NCBI GenBank assembly: GCA_003565575.1 | Contig: PXBV01000391.1 | Span: 1-7,920 of the forward strand | Reading direction: 5' to 3' | DNA: 7,920 nt | Origin: Psychroflexus sp. | GTDB taxonomy: Bacteria; Bacteroidota; Bacteroidia; Flavobacteriales; Flavobacteriaceae | Part shown: positions 1 to 6,142 of the stretch, piece by piece | Layout of the letters: every line of letters begins with the position of its first letter | Numbering within the stretch: the stretch's first letter is position 1 | Made by a program: the position numbers and the translations under genes | Notes under the pieces: generated by a model | Database searches by the model: none | What the model saw: only the letters and a program-made list of their open reading frames with translations | What the model was told of the DNA's origin: nothing

Positions 1-173
1 TAGATAGTCAAGCAAAATTCCCAGATTGGAGCAAACGTGATGATATCAAATCAGCCTTAAAAGTGGGTTTGATACTACTACTAGACGAACACGGTTATCC
101 ACCAGTTGAAAGGGACGAAGTGTATCAGGAAATATTTGATCAAGCAGAGAATTACAAGAAGTTTAGAGCTTAA
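1..173 (+). CDS. hsdR: Type I restriction enzyme subunit R (HsdR), C-terminal end only
   Basis: The reading frame is open from base 3 to a TAA stop at 171-173, giving the last 56 residues of a protein that begins before the window. The residues include WSKRDDIKSALK, then LLLDEHGYPPV, then a closing helix with DEVYQEIFDQAENYKKF. The GYPP turn followed by a QAEN-type helix is what I recognise from the C-terminal domain of HsdR, the ATP-dependent translocase and nuclease subunit of type I restriction-modification (EcoR124-like C-terminal family). HsdR acts in the cytoplasm with HsdM and HsdS to cut unmodified foreign DNA. The motor and nuclease domains are outside the window, so activity cannot be judged. 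Its position next to two toxin-antitoxin pairs fits a defence island. The family call rests on a short stretch. Confidence 0.75.
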   Translation, partial: DSQAKFPDWSKRDDIKSALKVGLILLLDEHGYPPVERDEVYQEIFDQAENYKKFRA

Positions 174-214
174 AGTTTCATCACACCGCTCTTGTTTCGT
201 TTTTCAAAATAAAA

Positions 215-245
215 TTACGTAAAACAAAATTTAATACTATATTTG
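215..245 (+). promoter_or_regulatory. Bacteroidota-type promoter of the higB-higA pair
   Basis: TATATTTG at 238-245 matches the TAnnTTTG -7 consensus exactly. A TTA at 215-217 lies 20 bp upstream, where the TTG of the -33 element is expected, with one mismatch. Transcription would start near 250, leaving a leader of about 14 nt before the higB ATG at 264. Confidence 0.55.
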
Positions 246-263
246 TAACCAATAATAGATTAG

Positions 264-629
264 ATGCGTATTGCTACTTATAAACGAATAAAAGACTTTT
301 CAGAGAAACATGCCGATGCTGAAACCCCTTTAAATTATTGGTATCATACAGTTACATCTAAAGAATGGAAAAACCTAAATGAAATAAAACAAAACTTTAA
401 TAGCGTTGATTATGTTGGAAACCACCGTTATATATTTAATATAAAAGGGAATGATTATCGGCTTGTGGCCATAATTTCATTCAATGCACAAAAAGTTTAC
501 ATTCGTTTTATTGGTACGCATAAGGATTATGATAAGATAAAAGACATGAAACCCGGATTATGCATTAGAAAATCTATTACGAACCAAAAACACTGCAAAT
601 CAGACGCTTCGCTTCGTTATATTCTCTAA
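264..629 (+). CDS. higB: HigB-family toxin (mRNA interferase) with C-terminus replaced by an inserted element
   Basis: The first ~95 residues match the HigB toxin family (HigB_toxin type, RelE-like fold), whose members cleave mRNA during translation and are neutralised by HigA. Visible family features are the N-terminal FSEKHADAE and WYHTVTSKEW, the central FNIKGNDYRLV (58-68) and FIGTHKDYDKI (82-92). Family members are usually about 97 residues and end shortly after the YDKI segment. This one runs to 121 residues. From residue 97 onward the sequence is encoded by an inverted-repeat element starting near base 550 and looks unrelated to HigB. Removing 169 or 170 bp would restore a 97- or 98-residue protein ending KDMKK or KDMKNS. 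The ATG at 264 follows a good promoter. Whether the tailed toxin folds and is active cannot be told from sequence. Confidence 0.85.
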   Translation: MRIATYKRIKDFSEKHADAETPLNYWYHTVTSKEWKNLNEIKQNFNSVDYVGNHRYIFNIKGNDYRLVAIISFNAQKVYIRFIGTHKDYDKIKDMKPGLCIRKSITNQKHCKSDASLRYIL

Positions 630-718
630 CCATAGCGGTGCTATGCTTTTCGAATCTAACATCCTGATTTATTGTGTTTTTGACTCTCAATACAAAGTTC
701 TAATACATAATCTGGGTT
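550..718. mobile_element. MITE-like element of about 169 bp with long terminal inverted repeats, inserted in higB
   Basis: The left arm (550-603) and right arm (664-718) are inverted copies, about three quarters identical with one single-base gap. The outermost 20 positions agree at 18: AACCCGGATTATGCATTAGA against AACCCAGATTATGTATTAGA. A second conserved block, AAAAACAC followed by AAATCAG, closes each arm. The centre holds a perfect small hairpin, CATAGC-GGT-GCTATG (631-645). The element has no transposase, so it fits a non-autonomous miniature inverted-repeat element moved by an enzyme from elsewhere. A-rich flanks on both sides hide any target duplication, which could be one A or none. 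It supplies the last 25 codons and stop of higB and separates higB from higA by about 100 bp. An integron attC-like site was considered, but the end motifs do not fit it. Confidence 0.7.
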
Positions 719-731
719 AAAAATAGTTGAT

Positions 732-1091
732 ATGATAAAGACAGAAAAAGAGTACAAAGCTTTACTCCATCGTATTGAAACACTTTTGGAGAACCCAGAT
801 CATATAGAAAATACCGAAGCACCAGATTATATTGAATTAAACGTATTATCAGATTTAGTTGCAGATTATGAAGAGCGTACATATCCTATAGCAAAACCAA
901 ATCTCGTTGAAGTTATAAAACTACGTATGGCTGAAATGGGATTAAACCAAAAACGTCTTTCAGAATTATTAGGCGTGAGCACCTCCCGAGTTAGCGAATA
1001 TTTAAATGGCAAAAGCGAACCCACTTTAAAAGTAGCCAGAGAAATTAGCATAAAAATGGGAATTGATGCTTCAATTGTGTTAGGGGTGTAA
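732..1091 (+). CDS. higA: HigA-family antitoxin, XRE-type helix-turn-helix protein
   Basis: This 119-residue protein is the expected partner of HigB: it binds and neutralises the toxin and normally represses the operon by binding its promoter. Residues 1-55 form the helical N-terminal part typical of COG5499-type HigA, including EKEYKALLHRIETLLENPD and LSDLVADYEERTYPI. Residues 60-110 form a Cro/C1-type DNA-binding domain, with LNQKRLSELLGVSTSRVSEY (71-90) as the helix-turn-helix, followed by LNGKSEPTLK. The length is normal and the frame intact. In HigBA operons higA usually follows higB closely. Here the inserted element pushes them apart, although the bases just upstream (AATAGTTGA at 722-730) look like the former end of higB one base from this ATG. 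The last 70 bp of the gene is duplicated at 2249-2319. Confidence 0.9.
   Translation: MIKTEKEYKALLHRIETLLENPDHIENTEAPDYIELNVLSDLVADYEERTYPIAKPNLVEVIKLRMAEMGLNQKRLSELLGVSTSRVSEYLNGKSEPTLKVAREISIKMGIDASIVLGV
1022..1091 (+). repeat. Direct repeat, intact copy (3' end of higA)
   Basis: These 70 bp encode the last 22 residues of HigA and its stop. They recur at 2249-2319 in the same orientation with one inserted A and two substitutions. The two copies bracket the DUF6922/AbiEii gene pair, with about 1.16 kb between them. Confidence 0.9.
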
Positions 1092-1128
1092 AATAAAATG
1101 GATTAAATAACATTATTTTCTTATTTTG

Positions 1129-1136
1129 TATCTTTG
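1129..1136 (+). promoter_or_regulatory. Putative -7 box of the second toxin-antitoxin operon
   Basis: TATCTTTG is an exact match to the Bacteroidota TAnnTTTG -7 consensus, and would place the transcription start near 1140-1144. No TTG was found at the -33 spacing, so the support is partial. The box overlaps the TTG codon at 1134, the first possible start of the next gene. If the box is used, the true start must lie downstream. Confidence 0.4.
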
Positions 1137-1439
1137 GAACAAATCGACAACGTGCGTACACAAGTTAACATAGCAAAAAAGTTCCCTAAACACTTGTTTT
1201 GGGATATGGATGCCAGTAGATTATCACTTCAAAAAGATAAGGCTATCATCATCCCAAGGGCTTTATTTGCCACTACGCAAGATACATTTGAAAAAGATAT
1301 TCAACGCATAGAAGAGTTATACTCCAAAAAAGATATTCTAAACATTCTTCAAAACACCAAAGAGCTTATCAGCAATGAAGTGTGTACTTTAGTAGCAAAA
1401 CGTTATAAAGTAAAACCTTTTTTGCGTTATTCGCTATGA
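1134..1439 (+). CDS. DUF6922-like putative antitoxin of the AbiEii-type pair
   Basis: The open frame gives up to 101 residues. The KHLFWDMD segment, followed by KAIIIPRAL and a C-terminal part with several cysteine, leucine and lysine positions, resembles the small DUF6922 proteins encoded just upstream of AbiEii-type nucleotidyltransferases in Bacteroidota. By position and the 4-bp overlap with the next gene it is the likely antitoxin, but this role is inferred. No DNA-binding domain is obvious. The start is uncertain: the TTG at 1134 is the first available codon after an in-frame stop at 1104, but it sits inside a probable -7 promoter box. The GTG at 1152 (NVRTQVNIAKKF, about 95 residues) is an alternative compatible with a start of transcription near 1142. 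The conserved part begins around KKFPKHLFWD, so either start keeps the domain. Confidence 0.7.
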   Translation: MEQIDNVRTQVNIAKKFPKHLFWDMDASRLSLQKDKAIIIPRALFATTQDTFEKDIQRIEELYSKKDILNILQNTKELISNEVCTLVAKRYKVKPFLRYSL

Positions 1440-2194
1440 AAGCAGTAAGTCTGTTACTTTACCAAAGTATTAAAGAATTACAGTCCTTAAAATCATTACA
1501 GAGTTTTGCTTTAGCAGGCGGAACAAATCTAGCAATTCGTTTCAACCATCGGGAATCTATTGATATAGATTTATTTTGCACAGAAATTATTGGTTTTAAA
1601 GGATTTCAGCAAATTCAAAAAGAAGTTAAAGACTTCTATGGAAACAATGCTATTCATTTCATAGATCCAATGAACTTAAGCGATCAATTTACCTTTTTAC
1701 GATTTTTTATTCAAAAGGAAGAAATAACCATTAAAGTAGACCTCATTCAAAATATGAAAGCGGTAGACCCCATAGAAACAGTAGAAGGTTTACGCCTATT
1801 TTCATTGAGAGACATTGGTTTATTTAAGTTGATGAGCGCATCAAGTCGTCCGGCAAAAAAAGATATTTACGACTTATATTATATCACTGAAGAAATATCA
1901 CTTATCAAGTTGTATAAAGATTTACTGGAAAAATATAAACAGTTTCACAAAAAGGAAGATCAAAATATTTTCGATATCGATGCAAAAGAATCGGCCATAG
2001 AAAACCCTCTATTATTGTTGTTATTTGATAGCAATTACAGAGTAAGCAAAGATAAGATGATGCATTCACACGATAATATTTTAAAAATGGAAAATGCGGT
2101 CACCTGGCAAAATGCAAAACTCCAATTTAGAATGCGCTTAAGAGAGTTATGTAGATATTTGAATATTGAATTTCCAAAATCTAGAATAAGATAG
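1436..2194 (+). CDS. AbiEii/AbiGii-family nucleotidyltransferase toxin
   Basis: This 252-residue protein has the signature of the AbiEii/AbiGii (PF08843-type) toxins, which are DNA polymerase beta-like nucleotidyltransferases. Motif I is GGTNLAIRFNHRESIDIDLF (28-47), with the GGT and the two aspartates D43 and D45 expected to bind metal. The third aspartate is in KVDLI (D102). A family motif, LRDIGLFKLMSASSRPAKKD (124-143), followed by DLYYI, carries the conserved K131, R138 and KKD. Related toxins (AbiEii, MenT) block growth; studied MenT proteins add nucleotides to the tRNA 3' end. The AbiE system aborts phage infection. The substrate of this one is unknown. It starts within the stop of the upstream gene (ATGA), which indicates translational coupling with its presumed antitoxin. 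All key residues are present, so it is probably functional. Confidence 0.9.
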   Translation: MKAVSLLLYQSIKELQSLKSLQSFALAGGTNLAIRFNHRESIDIDLFCTEIIGFKGFQQIQKEVKDFYGNNAIHFIDPMNLSDQFTFLRFFIQKEEITIKVDLIQNMKAVDPIETVEGLRLFSLRDIGLFKLMSASSRPAKKDIYDLYYITEEISLIKLYKDLLEKYKQFHKKEDQNIFDIDAKESAIENPLLLLLFDSNYRVSKDKMMHSHDNILKMENAVTWQNAKLQFRMRLRELCRYLNIEFPKSRIR

Positions 2195-2248
2195 AAAGCG
2201 AATCCAAATCTTACGATTATTAATTGAAGTTTGAAATAGAAGCTTATT

Positions 2249-2319
2249 CACTTTAAAAAGTGGCCAGAGAAATTAGCATAAAAATGGAAATTGATGCTTC
2301 AATTGTGTTAGGGGTGTAA
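2249..2319 (+). pseudogene. Duplicated 3' fragment of higA (second direct repeat copy)
   Basis: These 71 bp repeat the end of higA, beginning CACTTTAAAA and ending with the same GGGGTGTAA. Relative to 1022-1091 there is one extra A in the A-run and two substitutions (GTAGCC to GTGGCC, ATGGGA to ATGGAA). It would read KVAREISIKMEIDASIVLGV to the stop, but has no start codon or upstream domain, and the extra A breaks the frame at its left end. It is a relic of a rearrangement that placed the DUF6922/AbiEii pair between two copies of the higA end. Confidence 0.85.
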
Positions 2320-2787
2320 TGAAAAAATGACAAATTCTACTTTCTTTTTATAGACTTTATTTTCCTTATTTTCATTCAAAACGTACTTCATATGTACCAC
2401 ATAAACCCTGAAAACCCCTTTAAATAGTGCATTTTAAAATATTGTATCGGGAAGTAACCATCAAAATATAAAAACACAAAGTCCACAGAGAAATCAATTT
2501 CCAAGTCAACTCATTTTAAAATTTTCAAAACTGTCATACTCCTCCTTACTCCTCCCAAACCTATGATCCACCACATGATGCACTAGGTGACTTATCTCCG
2601 GTTCAGTATGCAAAGCTTAATTCTACTGGGGCTAGCCCCAGTAGAATTAAAAACAATAAATTTGTTACTAAATTGGAACTGTTAATTATTCATATTTAGA
2701 ATACATTTAAAAGTGAGCCTGCAAATATCTAGATATGCTAAGTCCAAAATCTTGTGCATGATAGACTGTAAAGTCAGATTTCACATA
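2320..2787. other. Intergenic region without a recognised gene
   Basis: No convincing gene was found in these 468 bp. The one clear structure is the 34 bp palindrome at 2617-2650. On the - strand, 2506-2616 is open for 37 codons and reads like ordinary protein sequence (HTEPEISHLVHHVVDHRFG in part), ending at a TGA. It has no start codon and a stop lies directly against the palindrome, so it could be the tail of a lost gene, but I do not recognise the family. The motif AATTCTACT occurs at 2333-2341 and again in the palindrome arm at 2619-2627. The region probably collects debris at the edge of the defence island. Confidence 0.5.
2617..2650. repeat. Perfect 34 bp palindrome (17 bp arms)
   Basis: The sequence runs TTAATTCTACTGGGGCT then AGCCCCAGTAGAATTAA, a perfect inverted repeat. 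As a hairpin it would have a 15 bp stem with a CTAG loop and a GC-rich tip. There is no T-run directly after it on either strand, so a standard intrinsic terminator is not well supported. It lies 138 bp downstream of the small - strand gene and about 300 bp after the toxin-antitoxin region, where a factor-assisted or bidirectional terminator would be plausible. A protein-binding site or the footprint of a mobile element are alternatives. Confidence 0.85.
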
Positions 2788-2994
2788 TCAATCTTTAGTG
2801 TTTCTGCTTATCGCCCAAATAGCTAAGCCAGCAATGGTCACTAGACCACCAACAAATATGGCTATATTGCCATCGCGCTGTACTTTTTTAGCTTTATTCA
2901 GCTGTTTCGAGCCTATACCATTTTCCGCAATGAAATCCTCTAGTCCTTTAATTCTTCCTTCCAGCTCTTCTTTGATTTTCGTATTTATTTCCAT
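2788..2994 (-). CDS. Small hypothetical protein with one C-terminal membrane helix
   Basis: The 68-residue product is not recognised as a named family. Residues 1-42 are charged and helical (KIKEELEGRIKGLEDFIAEN), probably a short amphipathic or coiled-coil segment. Residues 44-63 (IAIFVGGLVTIAGLAIWAIS) are a clear hydrophobic membrane span, and a short RNTKD tail follows. This suggests a small membrane-anchored protein with its N-terminal helix in the cytoplasm. The ATG is preceded by an A-rich stretch typical of Bacteroidota leaders. No promoter box was found with confidence. It stands alone between the defence region and the hydrolase operon. The + strand also has an open frame here, but the - strand reading has the more protein-like composition and a coherent architecture. 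Confidence 0.6.
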   Translation of the reverse strand: MEINTKIKEELEGRIKGLEDFIAENGIGSKQLNKAKKVQRDGNIAIFVGGLVTIAGLAIWAISRNTKD

Positions 2995-3262
2995 GATAAT
3001 TTATTTTTTTATTCTCTTTTTAATGTACTAAGTTCTTATGTAAATCAATAGTGATTTTAATATATTAGTAATGTTTTGTGATATTTTTTTTAAATTCTTA
3101 AAGGTATAATATCAAGTAAATAAAAATTGAATTGATTACAAAACTGAAATGCTAACTCGTAAAGTTTTGGAATTTGGATACCAACTTAGCTCAAGGTAAT
3201 AAGTAATCAGAAAAACAAATAAACTATGTCACATCATTTTGTGATTAATTGGGTAAAACCCC

Positions 3263-4624
3263 TCAAATGCTTTTATTCAACCAATTTAAAATATACTCCA
3301 AAACTTTTGGAGACATGGTCTGTTCAATAGTTCCGTATTCACTAAGGTCACCTGTTTCACATTCTTGGAGCAAGTGATTTAAACCGTCAAACTCTTTGAC
3401 TTGTACACGAGAATTCCCGCCCTTCAAAACTTCATTTTTAATGGCCTCTAAATTTTCTGTAGCAGCTACTTGAAAATCTTTACTTCCTCCAAGAGCAAGC
3501 ACAGGACAGGTAACCTTATTCAGATAGCGAGCTGGTCTGTTTCTTAAAAGTCCTAGTAATTCTTTTGATGTCAGCTGTTCTACCAAGGCTTCTAATTCCT
3601 TTTCCATCAGATTACTAGAATAGTTGTCTTTTAGAAAGCGCCTGAGCTCAACTTCAAATTGATCTCCACTTGCGCTGGTGGTTCTTATAAACTCGTATGT
3701 TTCTTTAAAGATAAGATTGGATTGTTCTATTTGTTGATCGGTGAGACCTCTTAACTTCAGAAAATCAGCTCGCTGCTGCAACATCATGGTGTCGCCGTCT
3801 ATTCCTGGAGCCGCAAGTAAAATTAAAAAAGCAATCTCCTCCTGTATGGAAAGCTGGGGTGCAATCACACCGCCAATGCTGTGTCCTAAAAGTCCAAGCT
3901 GTTCAGAATTTACTTCAGGTCTTCTTTGCAAATAATGAACGGCAGACCTTGCATCTTCCAAAAAGTCATTAAGTGAAGCTTCTATAAATTCACCTTCAGA
4001 CTCACCTACTCCCCTTTCGTCATACCTTAAAACTGCATAGCCGTTTTGAGTAAACTCATGGGCTAAAAGTAAAAAGGGTTTGTGTCCTAAAATGCTGCTA
4101 TTTCTATCTTGAGGGCCGCTACCGCTAATTAAAATCACGGCAGGAAAGCTTCCCTCTTGACTTGGTAAAGTAAGTGTTCCTGCTAAGTTAGTCCCATCTA
4201 TTTCATTTTTAAACTCAACATCTTCAACATGATAAGTATGAGGAGGCTTAGGTTCTTGAGGTCTGTTTATTTTTTTATTCCCTCTTACTAGGTTTAAAGC
4301 TAAACTTGCACCATTCTGTAAAAACGTACCTGTAATGGTATCCAATTGAGACCATTTTCCTTTATAAGTTATTCCTAGAGGTTTCAATTCTATGGTTAAA
4401 ATCGAATCCACAAGAGAGGTAGACGTGGACTTAAAATCATTTACAGACTGAGCTGGAACACTCAATGTAGACAAATATTGTTCGTTTTCTTTGTAAATAA
4501 AAAAATTGAGATCCAAAGTGTTTCCCGCAAAGCTCAACTCTCCCGTCCACTCGCCTTCAATACTTTGTGAAAACGACGTGTGAAGAAGAAAAAGAAATAT
4601 TAAAAACGTAAGTGTAGATTTCAT
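3263..4624 (-). CDS. Secreted alpha/beta hydrolase (S33/COG1073-like)
   Basis: The 453-residue protein starts with a signal peptide (residues 1 to about 20, LTFLIFLFLLHTSFSQ), so it is exported to the periplasm or outside. Residues 20-115 form a beta-rich N-terminal domain with IEGEWTGEL and repeated G-x-W patterns, common in this group of Bacteroidota hydrolases. The catalytic domain begins near 135. It has the oxyanion region LISGSGPQDRN (165-175), a DERGVGES segment (202-209) and the nucleophile elbow GHSIGG with Ser249. Asp383 (GGSKDF) and His417 (GLNHLL) complete the triad. A helical cap lies between about 275 and 365. It is likely an esterase or peptidase-like hydrolase; the substrate cannot be predicted. 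It follows the MBL-fold gene by 36 bp on the same strand, so the two are probably co-transcribed. GGGTAAAACCC just past the stop is only a weak hairpin. Confidence 0.9.
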   Translation of the reverse strand: MKSTLTFLIFLFLLHTSFSQSIEGEWTGELSFAGNTLDLNFFIYKENEQYLSTLSVPAQSVNDFKSTSTSLVDSILTIELKPLGITYKGKWSQLDTITGTFLQNGASLALNLVRGNKKINRPQEPKPPHTYHVEDVEFKNEIDGTNLAGTLTLPSQEGSFPAVILISGSGPQDRNSSILGHKPFLLLAHEFTQNGYAVLRYDERGVGESEGEFIEASLNDFLEDARSAVHYLQRRPEVNSEQLGLLGHSIGGVIAPQLSIQEEIAFLILLAAPGIDGDTMMLQQRADFLKLRGLTDQQIEQSNLIFKETYEFIRTTSASGDQFEVELRRFLKDNYSSNLMEKELEALVEQLTSKELLGLLRNRPARYLNKVTCPVLALGGSKDFQVAATENLEAIKNEVLKGGNSRVQVKEFDGLNHLLQECETGDLSEYGTIEQTMSPKVLEYILNWLNKSI

Positions 4625-4660
4625 CAGAAAAAGATTAAGAGATATTAAGAGGTATAAGGA

Positions 4661-5428
4661 TTAGGTAAAAGCTTTAGATTCGCCATCTTTTGGCATCCAA
4701 ATTTTATGACTTAATTTTTGTGAGTCCAAAATAGAGTTCAACTCCGCTCTAGTTGTAGGACAATGATTTAAAGCTTCTAAATGATTGCAAATACTCACCC
4801 CAAAGTTTAGATTTACAAATCGGGCAATGTCCTTTAGAGTCATCAAAATAGGTTCATACTGGTCTAATTGTGCCGACCCACAAGGAATAACCGAAAGAAC
4901 AGGTTGTTTATCCACAAGAACTTTAATGACTTTATCTGTCAAAATTGTATCAGAGGCTAAATACAGGCTAGGCTCATCTGGTAATTGGATATAGAACCCC
5001 ATCACATTACCCATCAACTTGGCAACTTCCCCGTAGCCATGTTGTGCAGGAATACCTTCTATAGTTCCACCCAAAAACTCCTGTGCCTTTTCATACTCTA
5101 ATGCTTGCACAACATTTAAACCTTTTTCTCTTAAATCTTCGGCATCCAATACGCTACAAGTCACCGCAATTTGTTTGTCTTTTAAGAATTGAATCCCAGC
5201 ACCATCCAGGTGGTCTGCATGCTGGTGCGTGATAAGCACCTGAGTCACCTTAGAGAGCAAAACATCCGTGTGCATCGGAAGTGGTACTAGTGGATTTCGT
5301 TTTGGCGGAAAACGCTCTTTGGTAAACGCTTCAATAGAAGCCACATCACCCAGCATGGGATCTACTAGGATAAAATCAGTGGATGTTTCAATGCCAGCTG
5401 TAGCGTTTCTAATATGGTGATAAATCAT
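4661..5428 (-). CDS. MBL-fold metallo-hydrolase
   Basis: The 255-residue protein carries the metallo-beta-lactamase signature THQHADHLD, with His68, His70, Asp72 and His73 as metal ligands. His130 (PAQHGYG), Asp160 (LASDT) and His216 (CNHLEA) are in the right order to complete a two-metal site. The early FILVDPML strand (19-26) is typical of the fold. No signal peptide is visible, so it is cytoplasmic. It resembles the broad UlaG-like/COG2220 group, which includes lactonases and phosphodiesterases, but the exact substrate cannot be read from the sequence. It is the first gene of a - strand pair with the secreted hydrolase. A TAnnTTTG box lies 35 bp upstream. The ATG at 5428 directly begins the conserved N-terminal strand. 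Confidence 0.9.
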   Translation of the reverse strand: MIYHHIRNATAGIETSTDFILVDPMLGDVASIEAFTKERFPPKRNPLVPLPMHTDVLLSKVTQVLITHQHADHLDGAGIQFLKDKQIAVTCSVLDAEDLREKGLNVVQALEYEKAQEFLGGTIEGIPAQHGYGEVAKLMGNVMGFYIQLPDEPSLYLASDTILTDKVIKVLVDKQPVLSVIPCGSAQLDQYEPILMTLKDIARFVNLNFGVSICNHLEALNHCPTTRAELNSILDSQKLSHKIWMPKDGESKAFT

Positions 5429-5462
5429 TTATTCTGAATTTGTTTTAAGTTGACACAATGTT

Positions 5463-5470
5463 CAAAGATA
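5463..5470 (-). promoter_or_regulatory. -7 box for the MBL hydrolase operon, inside a dyad
   Basis: Read on the - strand this is TATCTTTG, an exact TAnnTTTG match, giving a predicted start near 5456 and a leader of about 28 nt. The -33 position holds only a TTA-like match. The box overlaps the left arm of an inverted repeat, TCAAAG-N9-CTTTGA (5462-5482), in the divergent intergenic region. The repeat could be an operator, but its arms are short and the region is AT-rich. Confidence 0.5.
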
Positions 5471-5532
5471 ATTCAACTTTGATTATAAAGATAATAGGTT
5501 ACTATTGCTTTTATTTGCAGAAAAATTGAAAG

Positions 5533-6051
5533 TTGAAAATTAAGATACAAGCTTTTAGTTCATCTGAAGTTGACGCATTAGTAAACCTCAGCCAACAAAC
5601 GTTTTTAGAGTCTCACGGGCACAGCGCAAAAAGTGAAGATATTCAAAATTACATAGAAAATCATTTCACTACCAACCTCTTATCTCAAGCCCTAAAAGAT
5701 CCCAAAATTCATTTCAAAAAAATTCTTGTTGAGGATGAATTAGCGGGCTACTCTAAGCTAATTTTGGATGTACCTCATCCACAAACTCCATTACAACCCA
5801 TAGCTAAATTTGAAAGGCTATACCTTCTCAAAGATTACTATGGACTTGGGCTTGGCAAAAAACTTTTAAACCACAGCATTGAAATTGCCCAATCTAATCA
5901 TCAAAAAGGCTTATGGTTGTTTGTCTGGACAGAAAATACTAAAGCACTCAAGTTTTATCATAAAAACAATTTCAAAATCATTGGTCAACATAATTTCAAA
6001 ATCAGTGCAAATCACTCCAATCCCAACTATGTGATGTTGAAAATCATTTAA
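5533..6051 (+). CDS. GNAT-family N-acetyltransferase, TTG start
   Basis: The 172-residue protein is a single GNAT domain, which transfers an acetyl group from acetyl-CoA to an amine. The N-terminal strand and helix (KIKIQAFSSSEVDALVNLSQ) and the F-x-E-x-x-G-H segment near 24-30 match small-molecule acetyltransferases of this type. Motif A is LYLLKDYYGLGLGKKLL (96-112), with the GLGLGK loop binding the CoA pyrophosphate. The WTENTKALKFYHKNNFKIIG segment (132-151) is motif B. The start is a TTG: an in-frame TGA at 5527-5529 excludes anything earlier, and the first strand of the fold starts right after it. The substrate is unknown. It diverges from the MBL hydrolase operon across a 104 bp gap. 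Confidence 0.88.
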   Translation: MKIKIQAFSSSEVDALVNLSQQTFLESHGHSAKSEDIQNYIENHFTTNLLSQALKDPKIHFKKILVEDELAGYSKLILDVPHPQTPLQPIAKFERLYLLKDYYGLGLGKKLLNHSIEIAQSNHQKGLWLFVWTENTKALKFYHKNNFKIIGQHNFKISANHSNPNYVMLKII

Positions 6052-6142
6052 AATGAACAACATAAAAATAGAATTAGTATATTGTATTAACTAAAATTTA
6101 AATTTTATATTAAAGTATTAAACTAATTAAAACCTAAATTTT

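Noticed and set aside
680..709. A sigma70-like promoter (TTGACT with a TAATAC-type box) for higA inside the element
   Set aside because: The spacing is poor, and Bacteroidota use a different promoter consensus, with no TAnnTTTG present here.
550..718. The inverted-repeat element as an integron attC site
   Set aside because: It is the right size and an imperfect palindrome next to a toxin-antitoxin gene, but the ends do not match the RYYYAAC and GTTRRRY core sites, and it interrupts the higB coding end instead of following it.
2320..2787. CRISPR array, tRNA or other structured RNA in the long spacer
   Set aside because: No repeated spacer-length units and no cloverleaf pattern could be found; only the single palindrome stands out.
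2798..3031. + strand open frame opposite the small membrane protein
   Set aside because: It is antisense to a - strand frame with a coherent helix-plus-membrane-span layout; its own product is a cysteine/proline/serine-rich mix without a recognisable domain.
6092..6107. TAAAATTTAAATTTTA palindrome as an operator
   Set aside because: It is made only of A and T in a very AT-rich gap, so chance is a sufficient explanation.
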